A DNA stretch of 64,000 nt, from positions 7,544,501 to 7,608,500 of the forward strand of contig NZ_CP022222.1 of NCBI RefSeq assembly GCF_009930815.1, given 5' to 3'. This DNA is from Bradyrhizobium sp. CCBAU 051011. Its GTDB lineage: Bacteria; Pseudomonadota; Alphaproteobacteria; Rhizobiales; Xanthobacteraceae. The notes below the pieces were generated by a model, which had not been told where the DNA came from, did not search any database, and worked only from the letters and a program-made list of their open reading frames with translations. Made by a program: the position numbers and the translations under genes. Of the stretch, positions 43,849-52,906 are shown in pieces; the stretch's first letter is position 1; every line of letters starts with the position of its first letter.

Positions 43849-46356
43849 CTATTTGTTCAGGCCCGCCGTGGGCGACGCGCCGGGTGGCGTCGGCGCCACC
43901 GGGAGTGCCGATACGACTGCCCCGCGGATCATGCGATCGATCGCAAGCGGTGAGCTGGTGTCGATCGTTCCCCTGGTCACGAAGTCCACGACATCGACGG
44001 GATACTCCACCGGGTTGTCGGTATGGATGAAATGCCCGGTATCCGGATAGATCTTCAGGATCGGCCGGTTGCCCGCATTCGTCATCCGGGTCATGAACGG
44101 CGTAATGATGTCGCGTCCGAGATCGGTGAGGCCATTGAAGGCGGTACCCGGAATAAACGGCTCCTTGTCACCAAAGGCAAGGAAGATCGGGACCTTGATC
44201 TGGGTAAGCCGTTCGTAAAGGTTCTTCGGATCGTCCTGCTGCAGCTCCGCCACCATGGTGTAGATGTCGAAGATGAAGACATTGGACCATTGCTCGAGGT
44301 CCTTCGGATTCGCCTTGGTCAGCCCAACGCGCTGCTCGGTATGAAACTTGGCGTACTCGCTGTCGTTCATGAAATAGCCGCTCTTGGACGCAGCCACGAC
44401 ACCGGTAGCCGGATCCCGCTTCTTGAAGTAGTAGAAGTCGCGGATGTTCTGCTCGGAACGTGCGATCTCCGCGGCGAGAATGCCGGTCTGATCCCATGTT
44501 TGCTTCCACTTGTCGAAGTCGCGGGCGAATGACTCGTCGAACAGCCGCACCTTCTTGTCCTTGGCAAGCGCGATCTCGCGCGGATATTCCTCCAGACCGG
44601 CGGGCGCCTCGAGCGCGAGGCTCTGCACTGCATCCGGCCAGGTCAAGGCGTAACCGATGACCAGCTGGCCGCCGAGCGAGTGGCCCAGATAGGTTGCCTT
44701 CTTAACCCCGAGCTGGTTGACCACGAGGTCATATGCGACTTCGCGCATGTCCTGCATGGTGCGAGCCGGACTCATCTCGAGATTGCCGGGTCCGGACATA
44801 CCGTAATGCGGCAGATCAGGCACGATCACGCGCAGGCCGTTGCGCAAGGCATACTGCATGATGTTGCCGTAATGTCCGCCGAACGCCCCCTTGCCATGGA
44901 TGATAACCAGGACCTTCGGATTCCTGTCGGTGCCGGCATATTCATCCATGTAGCCGATCTGCCAGGACGTGCCGCGGCTGTCCTTTGCGGTCGCGTATTT
45001 GACCGGATAGGGATAAGTAACGAAATCCTTCCAGAACGACTTCTTCGGATCGATGTTCGCGGCCACGCCGGGCACGCGATAGTTCTTGTCCATGAACTGC
45101 TGGGCCCGGTCGAGGCTCGCAACGTCGTCCATGAACGCGACGAATTTCGGATCGTTCTTTCGGTGGTTGACGATCGAGAACACGCCGTAGTGAGCGACCG
45201 GGCTTTCCTCGGCAATCAACTGCGCTCCCGGCACCCGGTCAACGGCACGCTCGGCCAGCTTGAAGTTCAGCCACAGGTCATTGGTGATGTGCATCACCAT
45301 GGTGCGGGCCTGGATGCGGCCGAGATAGGGATTGACGTTGTGGGTCTCGCCGACCCGGTTTCGCCACACGAGATCGACCGCGTCGTAAATCTTGGCGCGG
45401 TTGGTCACGCTGAGTCCGGCCTTCTCGTTTGGCGGATCCCAGTAGAAGACTTCCGGCTGCACCGAGGCGAAGCTCTGGGTCGTGCGATACGCAAAATCGT
45501 AGCCGGTCAAGCCGAGCACCGACCAACCGAAGGCAACGCCCGGTACGGGATGCTTTTCCTTGGGCAGTTTGTAGTAATCGCCCTTGGTGGTCTGCCACAC
45601 CGGATCGGACTCGATTGCGGCGGTCATCATCTGGAAGGTCCAGTTGCCGACGGGGTCTTCGGCGTCCGATTGCGTCGTACCGCCGATGGGCATCAGCGCG
45701 CCCATGAATTCCGGATGCATCACGCCCCAGACATACGTCTGTGTGCCGCCCATCGAGACACCGGTGATCAATGCCACGCGCGCGACCTTCAGATGATCGC
45801 GCAGCATGCGATAGTTCGCCTGCACCATGTCGTAATAACTGTACTGCGGAAACTTGATCCCCAGCCCGTCGGATGGCTTGCTGGCGCCCCAAGTCCCCAG
45901 CGGATCGACCATGATGACGTAGTAGCGGTCGGTATCTATCGGCCTGCCAGGGCCGATCACGGGATCGCCGCCCGACAGCGCGGTGCCCTTGACCCACTGC
46001 TCGTACATATCGGTGGAATCGCCGGAATAATACGAGTTGATGACGACCGCGTTGGTGATCTCGTCCGCCGAGTTACGCCGGGGCGTACCGATCGCGATGT
46101 AGGCCGTTCGCAATTTGCCGGCTCCGAGCGATTCCAGCGTTGTGCCGCCCTCGCCGCCGTTTTGCCACTTGGAAGGATCGGATAGATCGTACTTGCCGCC
46201 GAGACGGAAGTTGGCGATCTCGTAAGTTTTCTTCAACCCATCATGCTGCACTTGCGACGAGCGCCGCGTGAATGGCTGTGCGAAGGCGAGTGAGGTACCG
46301 ATCAAAAGCAACAGCAAACTGATGAAGCATTGCTGGATGGCTTGTCTTCCGATCAT
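43849..46356 (-). CDS. Double alpha/beta-hydrolase, exported
   Basis: An 835-residue protein with a signal peptide (about 8-27). Two hydrolase domains follow one another. The first (about 40-430) resembles homoserine O-acetyltransferase (MetX)-type enzymes, with nucleophile elbow GVSMGG, Ser201, and a TNDLWLNF segment. The second (about 460-810) has IHGKGAFGG and GHSLGG with Ser560, then DKEPFIP and DTGHFIHT for the acid and His. Both elbows look intact. A perfect AGGAGG precedes the ATG. Related separate proteins exist in each family, but this fused exported form is unusual. A FixK-like box lies 58 bases upstream. Confidence 0.8.
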   Translation of the reverse strand: MIGRQAIQQCFISLLLLLIGTSLAFAQPFTRRSSQVQHDGLKKTYEIANFRLGGKYDLSDPSKWQNGGEGGTTLESLGAGKLRTAYIAIGTPRRNSADEITNAVVINSYYSGDSTDMYEQWVKGTALSGGDPVIGPGRPIDTDRYYVIMVDPLGTWGASKPSDGLGIKFPQYSYYDMVQANYRMLRDHLKVARVALITGVSMGGTQTYVWGVMHPEFMGALMPIGGTTQSDAEDPVGNWTFQMMTAAIESDPVWQTTKGDYYKLPKEKHPVPGVAFGWSVLGLTGYDFAYRTTQSFASVQPEVFYWDPPNEKAGLSVTNRAKIYDAVDLVWRNRVGETHNVNPYLGRIQARTMVMHITNDLWLNFKLAERAVDRVPGAQLIAEESPVAHYGVFSIVNHRKNDPKFVAFMDDVASLDRAQQFMDKNYRVPGVAANIDPKKSFWKDFVTYPYPVKYATAKDSRGTSWQIGYMDEYAGTDRNPKVLVIIHGKGAFGGHYGNIMQYALRNGLRVIVPDLPHYGMSGPGNLEMSPARTMQDMREVAYDLVVNQLGVKKATYLGHSLGGQLVIGYALTWPDAVQSLALEAPAGLEEYPREIALAKDKKVRLFDESFARDFDKWKQTWDQTGILAAEIARSEQNIRDFYYFKKRDPATGVVAASKSGYFMNDSEYAKFHTEQRVGLTKANPKDLEQWSNVFIFDIYTMVAELQQDDPKNLYERLTQIKVPIFLAFGDKEPFIPGTAFNGLTDLGRDIITPFMTRMTNAGNRPILKIYPDTGHFIHTDNPVEYPVDVVDFVTRGTIDTSSPLAIDRMIRGAVVSALPVAPTPPGASPTAGLNK

Positions 46357-46414
46357 GGCGAATTCCTCCTAACCAGTCCTTGCGCGGACGCTAGGCACGG
46401 CGGCCATCCGACCT

Positions 46415-46428
46415 TTGATCTAACTCAA
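46415..46428. promoter_or_regulatory. FixK/Fnr-like box in the divergent hydrolase promoter region
   Basis: TTGATCTAACTCAA matches TTGA-N6-TCAA but has C where the longer consensus has a purine. It sits centrally, 58 bases from the leftward start and 56 bases from the rightward start. Confidence 0.65.
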
Positions 46429-46484
46429 GGGAATCCCCGCGGGTGCGGGCAACGATGTGAAGGCCATTATCGCTGGACGCCGGG

Positions 46485-47411
46485 ATGCCTTTCCTCAGCC
46501 ACGGATCCTATCGAATCCGCTACGAGCTAGACGGCCCCGCCAACGGCCCCACCTATGTCCTGGTGAACGGGCTCACCCAATATTCCGAGCTGTGGGCGGC
46601 GTATCGCGACGCACTGGTCGCCAGGCAATTTCGCGTCGCAACATTCGATTTGCTTGGCCAAGGCGTATCAGACAAGCCGGCTCTATTCATCAACCAGGAC
46701 GACCAGGTTGCCGCGCTTGATCTGCTGATCGGCGAGCTTGGCGATGGTCCGGTTTTTCTCAGCGGTATCAGCTTCGGCGGCCTGATCGCGCTTCGCTACG
46801 CTATCCTACATGGCAAGCGACTATCCGGACTGGTGCCGATGAGCTGCTTCGCGGAGCTCTCGCCGCAGCTCTTGCTGCTAGGCACCGCCATGCGTACCGG
46901 GCTCATCCTGGGGGGCACCGGCTATCTCCAGGATCTTCTGCTGCCGATGAATCTCTCCGATCAATGGCTGAAGCCATTGCTGGACAAGCTCGACAGCGTG
47001 AAACGGCAGGGTTGGCTGGTCAATGACCTCTACGCCCTGCAGAACCTGATGGACTCCTTCCTCGATTTCGAGCCGTTGACGCCGCAGCTCGGCTCGATCG
47101 GCGCGCCGACGATGATCCTGAACGGCGAGTTCGACTTTCTGACGCCGCGCGCCCTGCACGAAACCCTGCGCGCCAACATTCCCAACAGCTCGCTCGTAAT
47201 CATTCCACGCGCCTATCACGCCTTCACCCTGGAGAAGCCGGCTCTCACGGCCGATCTGCTGGCGCGTTTCGCGCAAGACGTTCTGGCCGGCCGTTGGCAG
47301 GGCAACAAAGCCGTCTGGATCGCGCCGGAAGAAGCGGGCGGCGCGCTTGCGCCGTTTCCAGCCGGCCACGACCACCTGCGCGCCATTCCCACGCAGCGGA
47401 CGAATCCATGA
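46485..47411 (+). CDS. Alpha/beta hydrolase
   Basis: A 308-residue hydrolase without signal peptide. Nucleophile elbow GISFGG with Ser96; the oxyanion region is LVNGLTQ near 27; NGEFDFLTP supplies the acid, and RAYHAF the His. The VFLSGISFGG stretch and the ~60-residue lid resemble the lipase/esterase or PHA-depolymerase-like branches. Its stop overlaps the start of the next gene by ATGA. The likely promoter carries the FixK-like box at 46415. Confidence 0.82.
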   Translation: MPFLSHGSYRIRYELDGPANGPTYVLVNGLTQYSELWAAYRDALVARQFRVATFDLLGQGVSDKPALFINQDDQVAALDLLIGELGDGPVFLSGISFGGLIALRYAILHGKRLSGLVPMSCFAELSPQLLLLGTAMRTGLILGGTGYLQDLLLPMNLSDQWLKPLLDKLDSVKRQGWLVNDLYALQNLMDSFLDFEPLTPQLGSIGAPTMILNGEFDFLTPRALHETLRANIPNSSLVIIPRAYHAFTLEKPALTADLLARFAQDVLAGRWQGNKAVWIAPEEAGGALAPFPAGHDHLRAIPTQRTNP

Positions 47412-48010
47412 GCCGGCTGTTCGGACCGCTAGATTCCGGAGGATGCGTGCCACCGCGTCAGCAGACGCGGGTCGCCGCGTTCCTGATCTCCGCCCACGGC
47501 GCATTGGCAAGGCAGTTTGCGTTCACCCTGCCGATCAAGCTCAAATCCGCCTGGCAAACCGAATTGAACGCGCAGGTCTATCGCGAGACCGAGATCATTT
47601 CCCTGCTGCTGCGCGCGACCTCGTGGGAGCCAGATCTCACCCTGGGCTATATGACTGCATCCTGGGAGACGGCTTGGTTTCCAGCACCGATCGAGGAGAT
47701 CCCGGATCGAACTCTGGCAGCAGCGGCCGGTCTCGCGGCGTTCGCCCATGCCGTACATGCCGGCATCCGGCCGGCCGCCCTGCTCCCGCTGGAAGCCAAC
47801 GCCAATGATCCCTTCGCGATGGCGCTGCGCCGCATCGAATTCGAAAGCGGCCGCCTGTTGCAGGCGCAAATCCTCTTCCTGAAGGGCCCGGAGCTCGTGC
47901 CATTTCGCAACGCTGTGAGCGCAGCCCTTGAAAGGCGTCACACCGAGATTGACAAACTATGGGCTCAAGCGCTCGAAGGCGTCGGCATCACCATTCCCCG
48001 CACGGAATAG
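47408..48010 (+). CDS. Hypothetical protein coupled to the hydrolase gene
   Basis: A 200-residue soluble protein, Ala/Leu-rich and mostly helical. No motif is recognised. It begins on ATGA overlapping the hydrolase stop, so it is translated with it. A possible link to acyl-ester or PHA metabolism is suggested only by its neighbours: hydrolase before it, CoA-transferase genes after it. Confidence 0.65.
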   Translation: MSRLFGPLDSGGCVPPRQQTRVAAFLISAHGALARQFAFTLPIKLKSAWQTELNAQVYRETEIISLLLRATSWEPDLTLGYMTASWETAWFPAPIEEIPDRTLAAAAGLAAFAHAVHAGIRPAALLPLEANANDPFAMALRRIEFESGRLLQAQILFLKGPELVPFRNAVSAALERRHTEIDKLWAQALEGVGITIPRTE

Positions 48011-48019
48011 CGGAAAGCC

Positions 48020-48033
48020 TTGACACAGATCAA
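48020..48033. promoter_or_regulatory. FixK/Fnr box upstream of scoA
   Basis: TTGACACAGATCAA, matching TTGA-N6-TCAA, starting nine bases after the preceding stop and ending 76 bases before the scoA start. It could drive scoA-scoB-maoC on its own. Confidence 0.82.
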
Positions 48034-48109
48034 AGGTGTGCCGGGGGCCCTCGCCAAACATCGCGGTCACTTCCGCCCTTTCATTGATTTGTCGACCGGA
48101 GTTTCAATC

Positions 48110-48757
48110 ATGAGGGCCGTTTCCGTCGAAGAAGCCGTTGCGATGATCCCAGCCGGGGCGAGCATCATGGTTGGCGGATTCATGGGTGTCGGAACGCCGG
48201 AACGCCTGCTTGACGAAGTCGTCAGGCAGCAAAAGACCGGCCTTTCGGTCATCAGCAACGACGCCGCGACGCCCGGCAAAGGGATTGGCAAGCTGTTTGA
48301 CGCGGCTCTCGTCTCGCGCCTCACGGCGACCCACATCGGCCTCAATCCAAAAGCGCAGCAGCAGATGCTGGCCAACCAGCTTGCCGTCGATCTCGTTCCG
48401 CAAGGGACCTTCGCCGAGCGCATTCGCGCGGGCGGATGCGGTCTCGGAGGGGTGCTCACGCCGACCGGCGTCGGCACCTTGGTGGCGGAAGGCAAGCGCC
48501 AGGTCGAGATAAACGGAGCGACGTTTCTGCTCGAAACCGCGCTGCGGGCGCAATTCGCCCTGGTTCACGCATTCCTGGCAGATTACCTCGGCAACCTCTC
48601 CTACGCGCTGACGGCGCGCAACTTCAACCCCATCATGGCGATGGCGGCCGACACCGTGATCGTGACGGCGGAGCACATCGTGCCGGTAGGCGTCATCGCG
48701 CCCGACCATGTCGTAACGCCGGCGCCGCTCGTCGACTACCTCATTACGAACGGGTGA
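48110..48757 (+). CDS. scoA: 3-oxoacid/acetate CoA-transferase subunit A
   Basis: A 215-residue CoA-transferase alpha subunit. The N-terminal IMVGGFMGVGTPERLLD segment and GGCGLGGVLTPTGVGTLV are the family signatures. With the beta subunit it moves CoA between carboxylic acids such as acetoacetyl-, acetate or succinate. The precise acid (SCOT- or AtoD-type) cannot be fixed. GGAG precedes the ATG at 48110; an upstream in-frame TTG lies inside the FixK/Fnr box and is unlikely. scoB follows after three bases. Confidence 0.9.
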   Translation: MRAVSVEEAVAMIPAGASIMVGGFMGVGTPERLLDEVVRQQKTGLSVISNDAATPGKGIGKLFDAALVSRLTATHIGLNPKAQQQMLANQLAVDLVPQGTFAERIRAGGCGLGGVLTPTGVGTLVAEGKRQVEINGATFLLETALRAQFALVHAFLADYLGNLSYALTARNFNPIMAMAADTVIVTAEHIVPVGVIAPDHVVTPAPLVDYLITNG

Positions 48758-48760
48758 ACC

Positions 48761-49411
48761 ATGGATGCACAGACAGTCATCGCCCGGCGTGTCGCAAAAG
48801 AACTGCGTGCCGGCGACCTCGTGAATCTGGGGATCGGTATTCCGACGCTGGTGGCCAACTACGTTCCGCCTGACCTCAAGGTGTTCTTTCAGTCGGAGAA
48901 CGGATTGATCGGCACCGGACCGATACCGGAGCAAGGCCTGGCTCACCCGCTTCTCACGGATGCCGGCGGACGCCCGATCAGCGCCCTGCCGGGTGCCTGC
49001 ACCTTCGACAGCGCGATGTCCTTTGGATTGATCCGCGGCGGCCATGTCGATGTGACGGTCCTTGGCGGCCTGCAGGTCGACGCACATGGACATCTCGCCA
49101 ACTGGATGATCCCCGGCAAGATGGTGCCGGGAATGGGTGGCGCGATGGACCTCGTCAGCGGCGCCAAGCGGGTTATCGTCGCCATGCAGCACGCCGCGAA
49201 AGGCAAATCGAAGATCGTCGCCAAATGCACCCTGCCGCTAACGTCGACAAGGCCGGTGAGTTTGGTCGTGACGGACATGGCTGTCGTCGCTTTCCCCGAG
49301 GGTATAGCGACCCTGCTGGAAACCGCGCCGGGTGTCAGCATCGCCGAGGTCGTGGCCGTAACGGATGCCGAACTGGTCATTCCCGACACCGTCCTCGAAA
49401 TGAAGATCTGA
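48761..49411 (+). CDS. scoB: 3-oxoacid/acetate CoA-transferase subunit B
   Basis: A 216-residue CoA-transferase beta subunit. The catalytic Glu is in the SENG motif near residue 47 (FQSENGLIGTGP), followed by GGHVDVTVLGGLQVD. It pairs with the product of the gene just upstream. The maoC-like gene follows 13 bases later, in the same direction, giving a three-gene operon for acyl-CoA conversion. Confidence 0.92.
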   Translation: MDAQTVIARRVAKELRAGDLVNLGIGIPTLVANYVPPDLKVFFQSENGLIGTGPIPEQGLAHPLLTDAGGRPISALPGACTFDSAMSFGLIRGGHVDVTVLGGLQVDAHGHLANWMIPGKMVPGMGGAMDLVSGAKRVIVAMQHAAKGKSKIVAKCTLPLTSTRPVSLVVTDMAVVAFPEGIATLLETAPGVSIAEVVAVTDAELVIPDTVLEMKI

Positions 49412-49424
49412 CCAGGTAACGAGC

Positions 49425-49883
49425 ATGCGGATATTCAGCGACTTCAACGAGATCAAATCAGCCCTCGGCACCGAGATCGGCACAAGCGACTGGATCGAAG
49501 TCTCTCAGCAACGAATCAACCAGTTCGCGGAAGCGACCTGCGACGAGCAGTGGATTCATATCGACCAGGAACGCGCAAAGAAGGAGCTGCCCGGAGGCAG
49601 CACCATCGCCCACGGCCTGTTGTCCCTCGCGCTGGCGCCGCTCTTCATTCGGTCGGTGATTGGGCTGAAGGGTTTGCGCAACACACTGAACTACGGTGCG
49701 GACAGGATACGGTACCTGGCGCCGGTTCCGGCGGGTTCAAGGTTGCGCGGCCGCGTGACGGTTGCGGAAGCGGAGGACGTGCCGCCAGACGGCTTGCGCG
49801 TGAACTATCACCTCGTGATCGAGATCGAGGGCGGTAAGCGCCCTGCCTGCGTCGCCGAGTTGATCGCCCTGCATTATCGCTAG
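49425..49883 (+). CDS. MaoC-family (R)-enoyl-CoA hydratase
   Basis: A 152-residue hot-dog fold protein with the hydratase-2 motif: an ATCDEQWIHID stretch with the catalytic Asp and His, then GGSTIAHGLLSL. (R)-specific hydratases turn enoyl-CoA into (R)-3-hydroxyacyl-CoA, the precursor of polyhydroxyalkanoates. The single domain fits the bacterial PhaJ-like size. Together with the DUF3141 and FabI genes this gives an acyl-chain or polyester theme. It is convergent with fabI. Confidence 0.87.
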   Translation: MRIFSDFNEIKSALGTEIGTSDWIEVSQQRINQFAEATCDEQWIHIDQERAKKELPGGSTIAHGLLSLALAPLFIRSVIGLKGLRNTLNYGADRIRYLAPVPAGSRLRGRVTVAEAEDVPPDGLRVNYHLVIEIEGGKRPACVAELIALHYR

Positions 49884-49900
49884 ACGGCGCGTCGATCGCG

Positions 49901-50689
49901 TCAATCGATGATGTGATAGCCTCCATCGATATAGAGCACGCCACCGGTGATGAGCTTGGCGCCGTCGAGCGCCAGAAATGCGGTGGCGTTGCCGACGTCG
50001 TCAATGCTGACGAGGCTGCGCGACGGGGCCTTCGATTGCGCCTTGTCCATCAGCTCATCGAATTCGGGGATACCTGACGCTGCACGCGTGGCGAGCGGCC
50101 CGGGTGAGATCGCGTGAACGCGGATGCCCTTCGGGCCCAATTCCGCGGCCACGTAGCGAACGGCCGCTTCGAGCGCCGCTTTCGCCACGCCCATCACATT
50201 GTAGTTCTCCACCACCATCTGGCTGCCGTAATAGGTCATGGTGAACATGGTTCCACCATTCTTCATCAGCGGTTCGGCCAGATGGGCCATTCGCATGAAC
50301 GACCAGCACGAGACGTCCATCGTCTTGAGGAATCCGTCGCGGCCGACGTCCACCACACGTCCATGGAGCGCCTCCTTCGGAGAGAAGGCGATCGAGTGCA
50401 GCAGGAAATCGAGCTGCCCCCATTCCTTCTCGATACGTTCGAACACCTGTTCCGTCTGGCCCTCGACCATGACATCCATTGGCATGAAGAGCGGCGCCTC
50501 CAATGCCTTTGCGAGCGGCTCGACGTGCTTTTTGGCGCGGTCGTTCAGATAGGTGACGGCGAGATCAGCCCCGAGCGCACGAAAGGCCTTGGCGCACCCC
50601 CATGCGATCGATTGGTCGTTGGCGATGCCGACGATCAGGCCTTTCTTGCCTTTCAAGGCGACCTTGGTATCCGGGAATACGGGAATCAT
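49901..50689 (-). CDS. fabI: Enoyl-ACP reductase FabI
   Basis: A 262-residue short-chain dehydrogenase-like reductase. FabI motifs: cofactor loop [15 protein letters not shown] at the N-terminus, the active Tyr-x6-Lys as Tyr163 and Lys170 (NYNVMGVAK), and the TYYGSQ loop before it. It reduces enoyl-ACP with NADH in fatty-acid synthesis. Overlap with the ackA stop (ATGA) shows it is the last gene of a DUF3141-ptb-ackA-fabI operon, so it is likely an additional, low-oxygen-linked copy rather than the housekeeping one. Confidence 0.9.
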   Translation of the reverse strand: MIPVFPDTKVALKGKKGLIVGIANDQSIAWGCAKAFRALGADLAVTYLNDRAKKHVEPLAKALEAPLFMPMDVMVEGQTEQVFERIEKEWGQLDFLLHSIAFSPKEALHGRVVDVGRDGFLKTMDVSCWSFMRMAHLAEPLMKNGGTMFTMTYYGSQMVVENYNVMGVAKAALEAAVRYVAAELGPKGIRVHAISPGPLATRAASGIPEFDELMDKAQSKAPSRSLVSIDDVGNATAFLALDGAKLITGGVLYIDGGYHIID

Positions 50690-51900
50690 GACACCCTCAC
50701 ATGTCTAACATTGGACGATGGCCTGTTCACCAGCAGCGACAGGGTGTGCTGGGCGATCATCAGTTCCTCGTCGGTCGGTATGACGTAGACCGGAATACGG
50801 CTGTCGGAACGCGATATCAGGCGCGCGTGGCGGGAATTCTCGGCTTCGTCGAGCGTCACGCCGAGCCACCGCAGTTGTTCGGCGATCCGCGCCCGGATAC
50901 GCACCGAGTTTTCCCCAATACCGGCTGTAAAGACGAAAGCGTCCAGCCCCTGCAATGCGGCTGCAAGCATGCCGGCGTTGAGGCCGATCCGATAGACGAA
51001 ATACTCGACCGCCAGTTTCGCCTTTGGATCCTCGCTCGTCTCCAGTTCACGCATATCGTTGCTAATGCCTGAGAGTCCCTTCAATCCGCAATCGCGGTAG
51101 AGGAAGTTCTGTGCCTTGGAGGCCGACATTCCCTTTTCGGAGATCAGATAGAGCACGACACCAGGGTCGATTTGCCCCGGGCGCGTGCCCATGGGCAGCC
51201 CGTCGAGCGCGGTGAACCCCATGGTGCTCTCGGTGCTGCGTCCTCCCTTCAGCGCGCACATGGAGGCGCCACTACCGAGATGCGCCACAATCACCCGCCC
51301 CTTTGCGATCTCGGGTGCGACCTGCGGCAAGGTCTTCGCGACATATTCATATGAGAGACCGTGGAATCCATAACGCCGCACGCCCTCGGCATGAAGCTGA
51401 TGCGGTATTGCATAGTAGTCAGCGACGGCGTCATGCGTGCGGTGAAACGCGGTGTCGAAGCAGGCCACCTGCGGAAGCGCTGGAAAATTGGCCAGAAGCG
51501 ACCGGATCGGGGCCAGGTTATGCGGTTGATGAAGCGGGGCCAGCGCGACGAATCGCTCCAGCCGGGCTACGACGCCGTGGTCGATCAGCACCGGCCGGTC
51601 AAAGTCCGGACCGCCATGAACGACACGATGACCGACGGCCACCGGGCTGATGCGAAGCTCGTCCCGCAGCCATCCGCCTGCGATACCCATCGCGGCCGGA
51701 AGGTCCGGAACGGCTTCGATCGGATAGACGCGGTCGGCCAGTGCATCGTTGTCCGCGCCGCTCGCCCGCAGGCGAGGACGACTGCCAATGCCATCCATCT
51801 GGCCCTTGATCAGGCGCCGCAGCTTCCCCTCTCCCTCGACCGAAAAGATCTGGAACTTGACGCTCGAGGAGCCAGCATTGACGACGAGGATCGTATCCAT
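50686..51900 (-). CDS. ackA: Acetate/propionate kinase
   Basis: A 404-residue acetate kinase, making ATP and acetate from acetyl phosphate. Signature at the N-terminus: [16 protein letters not shown]; further motifs [17 protein letters not shown] and [11 protein letters not shown] are intact. The start at 51900 gives the standard N-terminus five bases after the phosphotransacylase stop. The gene follows ptb, completing acyl-CoA to acyl-phosphate to ATP conversion, useful with acetyl-CoA from pyruvate formate-lyase elsewhere in the window. Confidence 0.93.
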   Translation of the reverse strand: MDTILVVNAGSSSVKFQIFSVEGEGKLRRLIKGQMDGIGSRPRLRASGADNDALADRVYPIEAVPDLPAAMGIAGGWLRDELRISPVAVGHRVVHGGPDFDRPVLIDHGVVARLERFVALAPLHQPHNLAPIRSLLANFPALPQVACFDTAFHRTHDAVADYYAIPHQLHAEGVRRYGFHGLSYEYVAKTLPQVAPEIAKGRVIVAHLGSGASMCALKGGRSTESTMGFTALDGLPMGTRPGQIDPGVVLYLISEKGMSASKAQNFLYRDCGLKGLSGISNDMRELETSEDPKAKLAVEYFVYRIGLNAGMLAAALQGLDAFVFTAGIGENSVRIRARIAEQLRWLGVTLDEAENSRHARLISRSDSRIPVYVIPTDEELMIAQHTLSLLVNRPSSNVRHVRVS

Positions 51901-51905
51901 GGCGA

Positions 51906-52877
51906 TCACGCGGCAACATTTGGGGCATGCTGGCGCCTGGCATTTGCATAGAGAGCCGCAACTGCGCAGGAAGCCATCCGCGCGCGCGCTGTGTCCGCAC
52001 GCGACGTCAGGACGACGGGCACCCGGGCGCCGAGCACGATGCCAGCACTATCCGCCTTGGCGAAGTAGGCGAGATTCTTCGCCAGCATGTTGCCGGCTTC
52101 GAGGTCGGGAACGAGCAGGATCTGCGCCCGGCCGGCAACCTCGGATTTGATTCCCTTGATCCGTGCCGCTTCCACATCGATCGCATTGTCGAAGGCAAGT
52201 GGCCCGTCGAGCACGCCGCCGGTGATCTGCCCGCGATCTGCCATCTTGCAGAGCGCCGCCGCCTCGATCGTGGATGGAATCTTGGAGGTAATGGTTTCGA
52301 CCGCCGACAGGATCGCCACGCGCGGTGATTTACCAAAACCGGCTTGCGTATAGAGATCAATCGCGTTCTGGATGATGTCCCGCTTGGCATCTAGATCTGG
52401 AAAGATGTTGATGGCCGCGTCCGTTACAAGGAGGGTCTCGGCATAGGCCGGCACATCCATCACGAACACATGGCTTATCCGCCGGTCAGTCCGCAGGCCG
52501 CCCACTTTCGCCGTAACGCTGCGCATCAGCTCGTCGGTGTGCAGGCTGCCCTTCATCAGCATCTCGCCCTTGGCGGCATGGATGAGCTCAACACCCTTTG
52601 CAGCTGCGGCCTCGCTGTGCGGAGCATCGACGATCTCGAAGCCGGAGATATCAAGGCCGTATTTGCTGGCCGTATCTCTGATTTTCCTTTCGGGCCCGAC
52701 CAACACTGGCCGGATAATACCCGCCGCCGCGCTGTCGACGACGCCGCGCAGCGAGGTTTCATCGCAGGGATGCACGACAATGGTCGGCGCCGGCGGCACC
52801 GCCTTGGCCGCTGCGATCAGACGGTCATACTTGCTGGGAGAGCGCGCTTTTCCTGAATCAGCTGGCATGGCTTTCAT
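51906..52877 (-). CDS. Phosphate acetyl/butyryltransferase
   Basis: A 323-residue phosphotransacylase exchanging CoA for phosphate on acyl-CoA. The PTA/PTB domain is shown by [40 protein letters not shown] and the C-terminal [17 protein letters not shown]. It lacks the N-terminal MaoC domain that is fused to this enzyme in many alphaproteobacteria; a separate maoC gene lies in the convergent unit. GGAG lies seven bases before the ATG at 52877. Substrate range is not determinable by eye. Confidence 0.88.
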   Translation of the reverse strand: MKAMPADSGKARSPSKYDRLIAAAKAVPPAPTIVVHPCDETSLRGVVDSAAAGIIRPVLVGPERKIRDTASKYGLDISGFEIVDAPHSEAAAAKGVELIHAAKGEMLMKGSLHTDELMRSVTAKVGGLRTDRRISHVFVMDVPAYAETLLVTDAAINIFPDLDAKRDIIQNAIDLYTQAGFGKSPRVAILSAVETITSKIPSTIEAAALCKMADRGQITGGVLDGPLAFDNAIDVEAARIKGIKSEVAGRAQILLVPDLEAGNMLAKNLAYFAKADSAGIVLGARVPVVLTSRADTARARMASCAVAALYANARRQHAPNVAA

Positions 52878-52906
52878 GGTGTCGCTCCGGATCGTTCCAA
52901 TTAACG

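Noticed and set aside
44680..46185. A 501-codon rightward frame opposite the double hydrolase gene
   Set aside because: Shadow of high-GC coding DNA; the opposite strand has a signal peptide, two catalytic elbows and AGGAGG.
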